DNA of 64,000 nucleotides from Candidatus Bipolaricaulota bacterium (GCA_938091745.1 CALLJK010000013.1:34549-98548), one strand, 5' to 3'. Shown: positions 1 to 7,831, numbered from the stretch's first letter. The notes: generated from the letters alone by a model not told the origin. Made by a program: numbers and translations.

Positions 1-2
1 CT

Positions 3-506
3 CAACATGTCCTTGTGTGTAGAGACTGCGCTCAGCAGTTGGCAGATCTGCGCCAGCGCGAGCTGGGACATGTCACGGTGCGGCGTGATGTTTGGCATCA
101 CTTCCCCAGCGCGATCCGCGCCCATCTTACAGCGTATGCTCTTGCCCTCTTAGTTCTCTTCGCTCTGAACGCATTCTTCGTGATAGAGCTGCCTCCGCCT
201 ATGGTCTTGTTGCCCTGCACAGGCCCTGGAGCTCTGAAAGAACCGGCACAGCCGGCTGCCCCCGAGTCAGCGGAGATCAATTGGAGATTTGAGGGGCTGA
301 ACCGCCCCGTATCGCTCTCGTGCGCACCGGTACCAGCGCCGCGCCCGTGGTGGCAGACGTGGTGGATCGGCTGGGTCTTTATCGTCTGGACAATACTGCT
401 GGGGCTACATATACTCTGGGATTGGCTAGTAAGCACAACGCCACAGCGTCCTACACCGGCGAGCGCTGCTCTGCGGAGTGTTGGGTTCGTCTCCGTCTTC
501 GTGTGA
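3..506 (+). CDS. Partial 2TM-domain-like membrane protein (5' end outside window)
   Basis: The reading frame is open to the left edge, so this is the C-terminal part of a longer protein. The first visible residues include a CxxC pair (VCRDC) that may close a zinc ribbon. A basic stretch then leads into a hydrophobic helix (AYALALLVLFALNAFFVIEL), a proline-rich extracytoplasmic segment of about 60 residues, and a second helix introduced by WWQTWWIGWVF with LGLHILWDW. The arrangement of two helices ending in W-x-G-W...G-x-H resembles the bacterial 2TM domain, which is often attached to regulatory domains. The spacer between the helices is longer than usual. It stops 4 bp before the FAH gene. 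Function unknown. Confidence 0.55.
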   Translation, partial: QHVLVCRDCAQQLADLRQRELGHVTVRRDVWHHFPSAIRAHLTAYALALLVLFALNAFFVIELPPPMVLLPCTGPGALKEPAQPAAPESAEINWRFEGLNRPVSLSCAPVPAPRPWWQTWWIGWVFIVWTILLGLHILWDWLVSTTPQRPTPASAALRSVGFVSVFV

Positions 507-510
507 GACC

Positions 511-1239
511 ATGCGTTGGGTAAGATTTCTTGAAGACGGCCAAGCACAGTGGGGAGAGCTCCTCGGCGACATAGTGCTTGCTCAGGGCCAGCGCAGACGG
601 CTCTCAGAACTCCGATTGCTTGCTCCAGTCCAGCCGACGAAGATCGTCTGCGTTGGGGTGAACTATCGCGATCACGCCCAAGAGATGGGGCGAAAGCTCC
701 CTGAACGCCCTGCGCTCTTCCTCAAGCCCCCCTCGGCGCTCATCGGTCCGGAAGAGACCATCTACCTGCCCAACTCGCCCAGAGTTGATTACGAGGGCGA
801 ATTGGCTATCGTGATCCGAGAGCGCTGCAAGCATGTCAAAGCTTCAGAAGCTTTTGATGTCATCTGGGGCTACACGTGCTTTAACGATATCTCGGATCGT
901 GCGGCACAGTCGTGGGAGCTGAACTGGGTGCGCGCTAAGGGCTTCGACACCGCAGCGTGTCTAGGCCCGATCTTGGTCTCCCCCGATGAGCTCCCTGAAC
1001 CCTTGACAATCGAGACGCGCGTCAACGGAAGAGTGCGCCAGCATTCTGATACATCCCAACTGATCTTCACTGTTCCCCAAATTATCGCAGAGATCACGAG
1101 CTTCATGACGCTTGAGCCAGGGGATATTATCGCGACGGGAACGCCGGCGGGAGTGGGGCCGCTTGCACCTGGCGATATCGTCGAAGTCGAGATCAGCGGG
1201 ATCGGGGTGCTGCGCAATTATGTGGCCCAAGCAGCGTAG
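511..1239 (+). CDS. Fumarylacetoacetate hydrolase (FAH) family protein
   Basis: This 242-residue protein matches the FAH C-terminal domain family. Its members hydrolyse, isomerise or decarboxylate 2-oxo/4-hydroxy acids using a divalent metal. Visible marks are KIVCVGVNYRDHAQEMG, the metal-binding acidic set starting at DYEGELAIVI, GYTCFNDISDR, KGFDTAACLGP and the closing GDIIATGTPAGVGP. The short N-terminal beta domain (MRWVRFLEDGQAQWGEL) favours ATG 511 over an upstream in-frame ATG at 478. The exact substrate cannot be told; 2-hydroxyhepta-2,4-diene-1,7-dioate isomerase-like annotations are common for this size. Its 3' end overlaps the convergent rsmA by 47 bp. Confidence 0.88.
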   Translation: MRWVRFLEDGQAQWGELLGDIVLAQGQRRRLSELRLLAPVQPTKIVCVGVNYRDHAQEMGRKLPERPALFLKPPSALIGPEETIYLPNSPRVDYEGELAIVIRERCKHVKASEAFDVIWGYTCFNDISDRAAQSWELNWVRAKGFDTAACLGPILVSPDELPEPLTIETRVNGRVRQHSDTSQLIFTVPQIIAEITSFMTLEPGDIIATGTPAGVGPLAPGDIVEVEISGIGVLRNYVAQAA

Positions 1240-2152
1240 CGAGCGCCTGGGCCAATCTGTCAAATTCTTCAAGAGAGAGGGTCTCCCCGCGGCGCTGCAG
1301 GTCGAGCTGGGCTCGCGTGAGAGCTTGGAGAGCGATCTCTTGAGGGAGAGAAAGCAGCGGCGAGCGCGTGAGGGCTTGTTTTAACGTCTTGCGTCGCAGA
1401 TTGAACGCCGCGCGCACGACTTTAAAGAACAAACCTTCTGGGGCACAGAATTTCGGGCGCTCGCAAAACTCCACGCGCACGAGCGCAGAATCTACCTCGG
1501 GCTTAGGGAAGAAGACATATCGTGAGACTGAGAAGAGCTTTTGTACGTCAGCGAAGCTTTGCACAAAGATCGTAAGGGCAGTGGCGTCGCGGCTGCCGGG
1601 TGCAGCGCACAGCTTCTCGGCGACTTCGTGCTGCATCAGCAGCGTCGCGGATTTCAAAATTCCGTGAGCTTCGATGAGTTTCTCCAAGATCGGAGCTGTT
1701 ACATTATACGGGAGGTTTCCGACGATAGAGAGTTTCGTATGACCTAACCCCCTGTCCCCCTTCCCTAAAGGGGGAAACTCCTCTCCCCGCGCCGGGGAGG
1801 GGCCGGGGGAGAGGTCGTGCAACGCAACAGAACGCAGATCGAACTGCAAAAAATCTTGCTGAACAATCACAACGTTGGGGAATGGCCGCAGATGCTCTTC
1901 AAGCAGCGGGATGAGCCGTCTGTCTATCTCGACGGCGATGACGCGCCCAGCGCGCTGCGCCAGCTCTTGAGTGAGCGTCCCGATCCCTGCGCCGATCTCG
2001 ACGACTATGTCTTCTTTGGTGAGCTGCGCTGCCGTCGCGATCTTTTTGAGAATATTCTCGTCGACGAGAAAGTGCTGGCCTAAACTTTTCTTGAGGCGAA
2101 TCTTATGCCGAGCCAACAGATCGCGCACATACGATGGGTTTGCGAGAGACAT
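1193..2152 (-). CDS. rsmA: 16S rRNA dimethyladenosine transferase RsmA/KsgA with repeat-encoded insert
   Basis: RsmA dimethylates the two adjacent adenines in helix 45 of 16S rRNA during 30S maturation. The protein shows KKSLGQHFLVDENIL near the N-terminus, the SAM loop VEIGAGIGTLTQEL, the acidic VIAVEID, QQDFLQFDL and motif IV NLPYNVTAPIL, followed by the C-terminal helical domain. It is 319 residues against about 270-290 usual. Residues about 113-138, between QQDFLQF and the strand before NLPYN, are encoded by a palindromic repeat (LSPGPSPARGEEFPPLGKGD). The ATG at 2152 lies 2 bp after the permease stop; longer readings of this frame run antiparallel to nothing conserved and overlap the permease. 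It is last in the ABC-transporter run. Confidence 0.93.
   Translation of the reverse strand: MSLANPSYVRDLLARHKIRLKKSLGQHFLVDENILKKIATAAQLTKEDIVVEIGAGIGTLTQELAQRAGRVIAVEIDRRLIPLLEEHLRPFPNVVIVQQDFLQFDLRSVALHDLSPGPSPARGEEFPPLGKGDRGLGHTKLSIVGNLPYNVTAPILEKLIEAHGILKSATLLMQHEVAEKLCAAPGSRDATALTIFVQSFADVQKLFSVSRYVFFPKPEVDSALVRVEFCERPKFCAPEGLFFKVVRAAFNLRRKTLKQALTRSPLLSLPQEIALQALTRAQLDLQRRGETLSLEEFDRLAQALATLLGPHNCAAPRSR
1741..1816. repeat. Palindromic repeat, family A, inside rsmA
   Basis: This 76-bp element starts GACCTAACCCCC and ends GGGGGAGAGGTC, so its ends pair. Between them are two further hairpins: CCCCCTT/AAGGGGG and CTCCCCG/CGGGGAG. The predicted fold is a three-stem, cloverleaf-like structure. 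Close relatives lie at 8294-8344, 8574-8652 and 27269-27348. Here the element lies within the rsmA coding frame without a stop codon or frameshift. Confidence 0.9.
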
Positions 2153-2154
2153 AT

Positions 2155-2910
2155 TTAGCGCCAGCGCGTGAGGATTTCCTCGCGCCCAAAGAGCTTGACG
2201 TTCAGCCAGACTAGTCCCAGATCGAGCACGAAGATCCCCAGCGCCAGAAGCCCCAACAACATGGGCCGACCCAGAAGATGCTGGAAGACCAAGAAAAACG
2301 CCGACAGCAAGACCGGCAGCATGGCAAAACTGCTCAGAAGCTGCGCCGTGCGCAGGTCGCTCACCCGCGTCGCGATGGTCATCGAAGCGAACGTCATGAA
2401 TGCTGCGGCCAAGGGTGCAAAGAGTCCGAGTGCCATCAGCCAGATTGCGCCAAACTGTTGCCACGCCACTTCTAAAACCATAGGTGGGAGCAAAAACCAC
2501 ACTACCCCGACAAAGAGCGCAAATGCCATCCACGTAATACCCACCGCAGGGAGAATGGAAGCCAATGCCTTGCCCACAAAGAGTTCTTCGGTGCGCAGCG
2601 GCGTCGCCAAGAGGGGCTCTAAACTCTTCTGCTCCTTCTCGCTCATGATCGCATAGATCGCGATCGAGTGTGGAATGACCAAGGGGAACATTAAGAAATA
2701 TAACAACGGGACGAGAAAGAGCGCTCCAACAACGCGGGAAAGCTCCTCTGGATTTACTCTGTCGAAGTCCCCAAATTGGAAAAGTTGAAAGAGCGAGACG
2801 CCCAGCAAAATAAAGGGCACGGCAACGGTGCCGATCCAAATCGTCTTGCCCCCTTTGAACGCCTCACGCCACTCTTTCATCATTAAGACTCGGACACGCT
2901 TGAGCGTCAT
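2155..2910 (-). CDS. ABC-2 type transporter permease
   Basis: This 251-residue integral membrane protein has about six hydrophobic helices. A cytoplasmic N-terminus (MTLKRVRVLMMKEWREAFKG) is followed by TM1 near 25-45. The conserved first-loop sequence IYAIMSEKEQKSLEPLLATPL is typical of ABC-2 permeases, where E(R/K)E..TLE.LL.TP contacts the ATPase. It overlaps the ATPase gene upstream by 4 bp (ATGA), so the two are translationally coupled and form an exporter. Substrate unknown; ABC-2 systems export drugs, lipids, polysaccharides or sodium. The stop sits 2 bp before rsmA. Confidence 0.85.
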   Translation of the reverse strand: MTLKRVRVLMMKEWREAFKGGKTIWIGTVAVPFILLGVSLFQLFQFGDFDRVNPEELSRVVGALFLVPLLYFLMFPLVIPHSIAIYAIMSEKEQKSLEPLLATPLRTEELFVGKALASILPAVGITWMAFALFVGVVWFLLPPMVLEVAWQQFGAIWLMALGLFAPLAAAFMTFASMTIATRVSDLRTAQLLSSFAMLPVLLSAFFLVFQHLLGRPMLLGLLALGIFVLDLGLVWLNVKLFGREEILTRWR

Positions 2911-3815
2911 GGCTTCTCCTCGGAGATCAGTTCAAGATAGACTTCTTCTAAAGAGCGATCGTGCTCGCGCACAAACTGAATCTGTGCCCCCAGCTCGACT
3001 AATCTCTTAATGAGCACAGGGTTCTGCGCTTCAGGATCGTCTAGCTGTATGAGGAGTCTCGTTCCATTGGCTTGCACGTTGCGCACGAAGGGCAGCTGCA
3101 AATCTTCTGAGAGCGATATCGGCTCTTTGAGATCTATGACGATCTGACGGCCGTAGAGCTCGCGCTTGAGCTGTTGGGGCGAACCCACTTTGATAAGCCG
3201 TTGCTTGATTAGCCCGATCCGCGTGCAGAGCTGTTCGGCTTCGTAAAGATTGTGTGTACACAGGAAGATCGTGCGCTTCTCTGACGCAAGCTGAGCGATG
3301 AAGTCGCGCACAGTCTTGGCAGATTCGGGATCAAGTCCTGATGTTGGCTCGTCTAAGAAGAGCACCTTTGGCTCATGGAGGAGCGCCCGCGCTATCGCGA
3401 GTTTCTGTTTCATGCCTTTCGAGAATGTCCCAACAGGCTCAAAGCGGCGCTCCCACAGCCCTAATAAGTTAAGATACTTTTCGATCTGCGCTTCAGGGTT
3501 GGGCAGATTATAAAGATCGCCGTAAAACTTGAGATTATGCCAAGCTGAGAGCTTCTCATAGAGTCCGGGGTGCTCGGTCAAGATGCCCACGAGCAAGCGC
3601 ACGCGTTGGGGTTCTGCACACACGTCTACCCCAGCAACGATGGCACGTCCGGCCGTGGGCGCAAGCAGCCCCGCAAGCATCCGCACAGTCGTGGTCTTTC
3701 CTGCGCCGTTGGGACCGAGAAACCCGAAGACCTCTCCTTCAGCAATCTCTAAGGAGAGATTCTCGACAGCGACGCGGTCTCCAAAGCGCCGCGTCAAATG
3801 CTCTGCAATGATCAT
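2907..3815 (-). CDS. ABC transporter ATP-binding protein (ABC-2 exporter type)
   Basis: The 302-residue ATPase contains Walker A (GPNGAGKT), Q-loop region (VGILTEHPGLYEKLSAWHNL), signature FSKGMKQKLAIARAL, Walker B VLFLDEPTSGLDP and the H-loop in FLCTHNLYEAEQL. The FSKGMKQ form of the signature is normal in the drug/sodium exporter subfamily. The C-terminal ~80 residues form the extension typical of ABC-2 ATPases (bcrA/ccmA-like). ATG 3815 is chosen because it forms an ATGA overlap with the acetyltransferase stop; a GTG nine codons upstream is possible. It pairs with the following permease. Confidence 0.9.
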   Translation of the reverse strand: MIIAEHLTRRFGDRVAVENLSLEIAEGEVFGFLGPNGAGKTTTVRMLAGLLAPTAGRAIVAGVDVCAEPQRVRLLVGILTEHPGLYEKLSAWHNLKFYGDLYNLPNPEAQIEKYLNLLGLWERRFEPVGTFSKGMKQKLAIARALLHEPKVLFLDEPTSGLDPESAKTVRDFIAQLASEKRTIFLCTHNLYEAEQLCTRIGLIKQRLIKVGSPQQLKRELYGRQIVIDLKEPISLSEDLQLPFVRNVQANGTRLLIQLDDPEAQNPVLIKRLVELGAQIQFVREHDRSLEEVYLELISEEKP

Positions 3816-4366
3816 AGCGTTGTGTGTCTCCGAGCTTCCCACTCCGAGCGCAGCAATCCCATGACGATGACGTCGTAAAATTCCCCGTTATGATAGCGGG
3901 CTTGGCGTAAGACGCCCTCGCGCACGAAGCCCGCCTTCTCGTATGCCCGTATTCCCCTGTGATTATACTCATACACATGGAGCCAGACGCGATGCATTCC
4001 TAAGGTCTCAAAAGCGTAGCTGACCATCAAGTGTGTCGTCTCCGCGCCGTAGCCCTTGCCCCACTCTGTCTTATCGCCGATCAAGATCCCAAACAGACAA
4101 TTGCGATTCTTCCAATCTATGCGGTGGAGCCCCGTCGTGCCGATGAGCTTATCGTCCGCTTTGAGCGCAATTCCTAGAATGATTTCCGTGTCACTCTTGT
4201 AGGCCCGCTCGATAAACTCCAGCTCGCTTTGGAGATTTTTCGGGGTGTACATTATTAAGTTAGCGATCACATCAGGGTCGTTGACCCAGGGGAGGAGCGT
4301 TGGGGCACCGTCGCGTTCTAATGGGCGGAGATAGATCTTCTCTCCAACGAGAAACGGGTTCTTCAT
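3812..4366 (-). CDS. GNAT N-acetyltransferase (RimJ/RimL-like)
   Basis: This 184-residue member of the Gcn5-related acetyltransferases transfers acetyl from acetyl-CoA to an amine. It shows the RimJ/L pattern: KIYLRPLERDGAPTLLPWVNDPDV at the N-terminus, IGTTGLHRIDWKNRNCLFGILIG, the acetyl-CoA loop EWGKGYGAETT, then HRVWLHVYEYNHRGIRAYEKAGFVREGVLRQ in pieces. Substrate may be a protein N-terminus or small amine. ATG 4366 is chosen because a TATAAT (minus strand, 4379-4374) ends 7 nt before it, so the longer readings would start in or before the promoter. It overlaps the ABC ATPase by 4 bp. Confidence 0.88.
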   Translation of the reverse strand: MKNPFLVGEKIYLRPLERDGAPTLLPWVNDPDVIANLIMYTPKNLQSELEFIERAYKSDTEIILGIALKADDKLIGTTGLHRIDWKNRNCLFGILIGDKTEWGKGYGAETTHLMVSYAFETLGMHRVWLHVYEYNHRGIRAYEKAGFVREGVLRQARYHNGEFYDVIVMGLLRSEWEARRHTTL

Positions 4367-4373
4367 GCCCTGC

Positions 4374-4379
4374 ATTATA
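4374..4379 (-). promoter_or_regulatory. -10 element for the GNAT-ABC-rsmA run (probable leaderless start)
   Basis: On the minus strand the sequence is GTGCTATAATGCAGGGCATG, a perfect TATAAT in a TGC-preceded context. It ends 7 nt before ATG 4366, so transcription would start at or next to the A of the start codon. No good TTGACA is seen at 17 bp. The gap between this gene and the preceding DUF2007 gene fits an internal promoter. Confidence 0.5.
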
Positions 4380-4397
4380 GCACAGAGAGTTATCTGT

Positions 4398-4733
4398 TCA
4401 CAGCTCCAAGTTCTCTGGAGGAGATCGCAAAAACTCGGCGATGAGCTCGCGGGCTTCGTCGGCGTGTTCTTCAGCGACGCGCACTTCAATGTGCCCTATG
4501 GGATAGGCCGACCCCAAGTCGTACCCAATAAACGACTCTATCTGAAACTCCTCGAGAAACGATTTGATCAAGCTCGCTTCGGTCATGTCTTTGGCGATGT
4601 AGACAGTCGCGAGAGAGCCCGTAGGGGGAAGCTCTTCTTCGGGCGAGAGCTGTTCGACAAGCTCGACGTCGCAATCGGGACATCGGCTCATCCCAGCCTG
4701 ATACTCATAGCGACACTGTGGGCAGAAGGGCAT
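4398..4733 (-). CDS. Zinc-ribbon and DUF2007 domain protein
   Basis: The 111-residue protein begins MPFCPQCRYEYQ...CPDCDVEL, two CxxC knuckles of a zinc ribbon. A DUF2007-type domain (putative prokaryotic signal-transducing protein) follows: TVYIAKDMTEASLIKSFLEEFQI and IEVRVAEEHADEARELIAEF. DUF2007 folds like ACT/PII-type ligand-binding domains; its ligand is unknown. ATG 4733 is chosen for the standard MPFCPQC start, but a GTG at 4742 would give a GTGA overlap with the upstream acetyltransferase stop. It lies between two acetyltransferase genes on the same strand. Confidence 0.75.
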   Translation of the reverse strand: MPFCPQCRYEYQAGMSRCPDCDVELVEQLSPEEELPPTGSLATVYIAKDMTEASLIKSFLEEFQIESFIGYDLGSAYPIGHIEVRVAEEHADEARELIAEFLRSPPENLEL

Positions 4734-4738
4734 GGCAG

Positions 4739-5173
4739 TCACTTCCTATTTCGAAGAAATTTGCGAAAATAGACAATATCTCTGCGCTCCTCATAGCCGA
4801 GCTTGCGAAAGAGTTCTAAAGACGGCTCATTGGGAGCTTCGACGAGCGCCGCGACGATGATCAGCCCTTCACGAGCAAGCGCTTCTTCAGCTCTCTTGAT
4901 GAGCTGCTGCGCCAGCCCTTGACGCCTATAGCGCGGATCGACAGCTAAACGATTGATCCAGCCCTTGCGCCCGTCGTAACTGCCAAAGACTGTTCCTATA
5001 ATCTGTCCATCGGCTTCGGCGACGAACATCAAGTGTCCTGAAGATCTGATCTGCTGGGCGAGAGCGGCTCGGCTGTCGCGGCCGTGCGGCTCAAACGGAA
5101 GCCCGGCGCGCCGCCACAGCGCAATCACGGCGTCATAGTCTTCGGGCTTCATTGGGCGAATCTGTACGTTCAT
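4739..5173 (-). CDS. GNAT family N-acetyltransferase
   Basis: A 144-residue single-domain acetyltransferase. It starts MNVQIRPMKPEDYDAVIALWRR. The core strand is HLMFVAEADGQIIGTVFGSYDG, the CoA-binding motif A is INRLAVDPRYRRQGLAQQLI with the R/Q-x-x-G-x-A signature, and motif B is NEPSLELFRKLGYEERRDIVYF. This variant (YpeA/RimI-like short form) usually acetylates small molecules or protein N-termini. It overlaps the HepT stop by 4 bp (ATGA) and is followed immediately by the zinc-ribbon gene. Confidence 0.87.
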   Translation of the reverse strand: MNVQIRPMKPEDYDAVIALWRRAGLPFEPHGRDSRAALAQQIRSSGHLMFVAEADGQIIGTVFGSYDGRKGWINRLAVDPRYRRQGLAQQLIKRAEEALAREGLIIVAALVEAPNEPSLELFRKLGYEERRDIVYFRKFLRNRK

Positions 5174-5631
5174 GGTCGTAGCTGCTCCAAGAAACGCTCA
5201 ATCTCTTGGGTATAGATATCTTTGAGCTTGAGTGCGTCTTCTATGACGAGAGCCACTCTTTTAGGGTCCAGCTCGGCCTCGTAAGCATGACGAAAGAAGT
5301 GTCGGAACGCTCGGAGATTATCGAGCAGCCTGTAGCTTTCTTCTGACAAGAGTGCTGGGCGCACTCCTTCAATGGGGATCTTCATGCGCCACAGCAGCTC
5401 ACGATGATATCCTGCGCGCTCGGCGATGCGATTCTCGAAGAACTCCGCGACGATCTTGCACAGGTCTTCAAAAGCCGAGTAAAGATTATGGAGTTGATAG
5501 CCCACGCTTTCGAGATAGACGGGGTCATCGAGATGCGCTTGGCGCTCTTGGATCTTAGCGAAAACTCGAGCGATCTCTTGACGCTGCGCATCGAGGGCTG
5601 CTTTTAAGAGGGCCCAGCGGGCTTCGTCCAT
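5170..5631 (-). CDS. hepT: HepT-like HEPN ribonuclease toxin
   Basis: This 153-residue alpha-helical protein carries the HEPN/HepT active-site pattern R-x4-H-x-Y at Arg110, His115 and Tyr117 (RHFFRHAYEAEL). HepT cleaves RNA and, in the MntA/HepT systems studied, is silenced by AMPylation of that tyrosine by its partner nucleotidyltransferase. The upstream gene is that partner and overlaps by 28 bp. The leading helix (EIARVFAKIQERQAHL) and LYSAFEDLCKIVAEFFENRIAER are typical of the fold. The following acetyltransferase overlaps it by 4 bp, so the TA pair heads an apparent operon. Confidence 0.82.
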   Translation of the reverse strand: MDEARWALLKAALDAQRQEIARVFAKIQERQAHLDDPVYLESVGYQLHNLYSAFEDLCKIVAEFFENRIAERAGYHRELLWRMKIPIEGVRPALLSEESYRLLDNLRAFRHFFRHAYEAELDPKRVALVIEDALKLKDIYTQEIERFLEQLRP

Positions 5632-5969
5632 GGGATTCCCTCCCGTATGATCTGAGCTTTGTGGGGGTGTTTCTCGAGCTGTACGAGATCGAGATCGCGG
5701 CCGAGCCGATCTGAGAGAAACGCTAGTGCCTTGAAGAAGTCTTCGTCACGCAGCCCCACAAACGCGATATCTATGTCCGATTCTTCAGAGAAACGCTCTG
5801 GGCGCGTGAGCGAGCCGAAGATGTACGCTTCAGTGAAAACAATCTGTCGGGAGAGTTCAGCGAGAGCGTCGCTGACAGCGTGCAGAAGCTCTTGGCGGAG
5901 CTGCTCGCGGCGTGCGCGGCGGCGCTCCAGCGCTCGCTCCCACAAATCTGTCGGGAATTTCGTGCTCAT
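5604..5969 (-). CDS. mntA: MntA-like minimal nucleotidyltransferase antitoxin
   Basis: A 121-residue minimal nucleotidyltransferase. The catalytic motif is GS-x-D-x-D: Gly52-Ser53 in YIFGSLTRPERF and Asp65/Asp67 in SDIDIAF. The C-terminal RDLDLVQLEKHP supplies a further acidic strand. In MntA/HepT pairs this enzyme transfers AMP from ATP to the HepT tyrosine and so neutralises it. It precedes hepT with a 28-bp overlap. The N-terminal arginine-rich helix (ERRRARREQLRQELL) is longer than in some family members. Confidence 0.85.
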   Translation of the reverse strand: MSTKFPTDLWERALERRRARREQLRQELLHAVSDALAELSRQIVFTEAYIFGSLTRPERFSEESDIDIAFVGLRDEDFFKALAFLSDRLGRDLDLVQLEKHPHKAQIIREGIPWTKPAGPS

Positions 5970-6066
5970 GGCCCTTACAGTATAGGGGCATAGCAGACTG
6001 AGTGCAAAACAGCGCCGGCGAGGCTTATGGCAGCACTTCTTGCTATCAGTTATGATAAAGCGAGCT

Positions 6067-6200
6067 ATGCGTGAGGAAGTTCAGTGGTGGCAAGAGGCTC
6101 ACCTCACGAATTCTATGATGAGGCTATAGCTCAAGAATTGCTTGATGCAGCTAAGGAGCTGATCGCCTATGCTGAAAAAGGGCTCTCAGAGAGCGATTGA
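6067..6200 (+). pseudogene. Remnant of a HEPN-domain protein gene
   Basis: ATG 6067 opens MREEVQWWQEA, a typical start of a HEPN-domain protein, but the frame stops after about 20 codons. From 6096, shifted by one frame, the sequence reads GSPHEFYDEAIAQELLDAAK followed by [14 protein letters not shown] and TGA at 6198. This is typical of a HEPN C-terminus. The middle of the gene, including the R-x4-6-H active site, is absent, which fits a large internal deletion that also broke the frame. The tail overlaps the next nucleotidyltransferase gene by 32 bp, as intact HEPN-MNT pairs do. A TATGAT lies just upstream at 6051-6056. Confidence 0.6.
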
Positions 6201-6537
6201 GCGTTTTATCCGACGGCTCCGCCGCGAGATTCGTCTTCAAGGGGTTATTCTGTTTGGGTCGTGGGCGAAGGGTAAAGCCTATCCGAGCAGTGATCTCGAC
6301 TTGGCTGTGATCTCCGAAGATTTTCAAGGGCACCATCGCATTGCACGACGGCTCTTCCTTGCCGAACGATGGCCAGGTGATGCCCCAGCAGATATTCTCG
6401 GCTTGACACCGCAAGAACTGTATACAGCGCAATCGCTCCTGGTACGTGAGATCCTCAAGCACGGTCAAGTGCTCTTTGACACGGGGTGCGTCGTTGAAGC
6501 GCAGAAGCAACTCAAAACTTCAGGAGGCTTATCATGA
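6169..6537 (+). CDS. Nucleotidyltransferase domain protein (MNT), orphaned partner
   Basis: A 122-residue minimal nucleotidyltransferase with Gly30-Ser31 in [13 protein letters not shown] and Asp42/Asp44 in SDLDLAVIS. The C-terminal half ([24 protein letters not shown]) is the common helical end of antitoxin-type MNT proteins. Its HEPN partner immediately upstream is reduced to a remnant. It overlaps ahcY by 4 bp (ATGA), so it would be cotranscribed with that housekeeping gene. Whether it retains a role without HEPN is unknown. Confidence 0.85.
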   Translation: MLKKGSQRAIERFIRRLRREIRLQGVILFGSWAKGKAYPSSDLDLAVISEDFQGHHRIARRLFLAERWPGDAPADILGLTPQELYTAQSLLVREILKHGQVLFDTGCVVEAQKQLKTSGGLS

Positions 6538-7778
6538 GCATCATTCGCGATCCGTCACTAGCACCCCAGGGGCAGCAGAAGATCGTGTGGGTCCAGCGAC
6601 GTATGAGTTTACTGAACAGAATTAAAACTGAATTCGAGCGCGATCGGCCGTTCAGAGATCTCAGACTTGCCCTCAGCATTCATTTGGAAGCGAAGACCGC
6701 ATATCTTGCGCAGGTGCTGCAGGCTGGTGGCGCCCAGGTCGCCATCACCGGCTGCAACCCCTTGAGCACCCAAGACGACGTCGCAGCAGCTCTGGCAGCG
6801 TCGGGGGAGATCTTTGTTGCGGCCTGGCGCGGTGCCACCCCCCAAGAATATGAATCTCATTTGAAAGCCGTCCTGCAGACCAAGCCCCATATTATTCTCG
6901 ACGACGGCGGCGACTTAACAAAGCTTCTACACGGCGAACTCTCTCACTTAGCGAAAGATATTCTCGGCGGCACCGAAGAGACGACGACGGGCGTGCGCCG
7001 TCTGCGGGCGCTTGCCGCCCAGAAGAAGCTCTTATTCCCAATGTTCGCCGTCAACGACGCCCAGATGAAATTTCTCTTTGACAATCGCTACGGCACAGGA
7101 CAGTCGACATGGGACGGCATCATGAGAACGACGAATCTCTCGATTGCCGGCAAGACCGTGGTCGTTGCGGGCTACGGCTGGTGCGGTCGGGGAATTGCTC
7201 TGCGCGCCAAGGGGCTGGGAGCCAACGTCATCGTCACTGAAGTCAACCCTGTGCGCGCGATAGAAGCTGTCATGGACGGCTTTAGGGTGATGAAGATGGT
7301 CGAAGCTGCCCCCATAGGCGATATCTTTGTCACCGCGACGGGATGCAGAGATATTATCACCGAAGAGTCTTTCACAGTCATGAAAGATGGGGCGATCTTA
7401 GCGAACGCTGGGCATTTTGACGTGGAGATCAGCAAGCCCGCTTTAGAAAAACTCTCGGTCGCGCGGCGCGTCATCCGCCCCAACGTCGAAGAATTTGAAC
7501 TAAGAGATGGGCGCCGGCTCTATCTCTTAGCCGAAGGACGCTTGGTCAATCTCGCCGCGGGCGACGGCCATCCCGTTGAGATTATGGACTTGTCGTTTGC
7601 TCTCCAAGCGCTCACGCTGGCACACATCGCTAAGCACTATAAGGAGCTGAAGCCGGGGCTCTACCCCGTCCCGCCAGAGATAGATCGTCGCGTTGCGCTG
7701 CTCAAATTAGAAACGATGGGCATCGCCATAGACGAGCTGACCCCGGAGCAGCAGACCTATCTTGAAAGGGCGCACTAA
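6534..7778 (+). CDS. ahcY: Adenosylhomocysteinase (S-adenosylhomocysteine hydrolase)
   Basis: AhcY cleaves S-adenosylhomocysteine to homocysteine and adenosine with bound NAD; some related enzymes prefer S-inosylhomocysteine. The 414-residue length matches the shorter bacterial/archaeal form lacking the ~40-residue insert. Visible motifs are [58 protein letters not shown], the NAD-binding [17 protein letters not shown] and the C-terminal DLSFALQAL. It supplies homocysteine to the transsulfuration genes about 1 kb downstream and removes the product inhibitor of methyltransferases. Confidence 0.95.
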   Translation: MSIIRDPSLAPQGQQKIVWVQRRMSLLNRIKTEFERDRPFRDLRLALSIHLEAKTAYLAQVLQAGGAQVAITGCNPLSTQDDVAAALAASGEIFVAAWRGATPQEYESHLKAVLQTKPHIILDDGGDLTKLLHGELSHLAKDILGGTEETTTGVRRLRALAAQKKLLFPMFAVNDAQMKFLFDNRYGTGQSTWDGIMRTTNLSIAGKTVVVAGYGWCGRGIALRAKGLGANVIVTEVNPVRAIEAVMDGFRVMKMVEAAPIGDIFVTATGCRDIITEESFTVMKDGAILANAGHFDVEISKPALEKLSVARRVIRPNVEEFELRDGRRLYLLAEGRLVNLAAGDGHPVEIMDLSFALQALTLAHIAKHYKELKPGLYPVPPEIDRRVALLKLETMGIAIDELTPEQQTYLERAH

Positions 7779-7790
7779 ACTGAGTATACT
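7762..7790 (+). promoter_or_regulatory. Sigma-70-type promoter for rpsI
   Basis: TTGAAA at 7762-7767 and TATACT at 7785-7790 are separated by 17 bp. The -35 lies within the last codons of ahcY. The expected start near 7797 gives a leader of about 35 nt containing AGGAGGT. Confidence 0.6.
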
Positions 7791-7831
7791 AATCAGGATT
7801 CTCGTGAACCAGGAGGTCTGAGTCTTACCAG

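Noticed and set aside
2153..2839. Long N-terminal extension of the rsmA frame
   Set aside because: It lies entirely over the ABC permease gene in another frame, has no conserved sequence, and RsmA begins normally at ATG 2152.
3300..3420. ABC ATPase signature FSKGMKQ as a defective motif
   Set aside because: This form is normal in the ABC-2 exporter ATPase subfamily; Walker A, B and the H-loop are intact.
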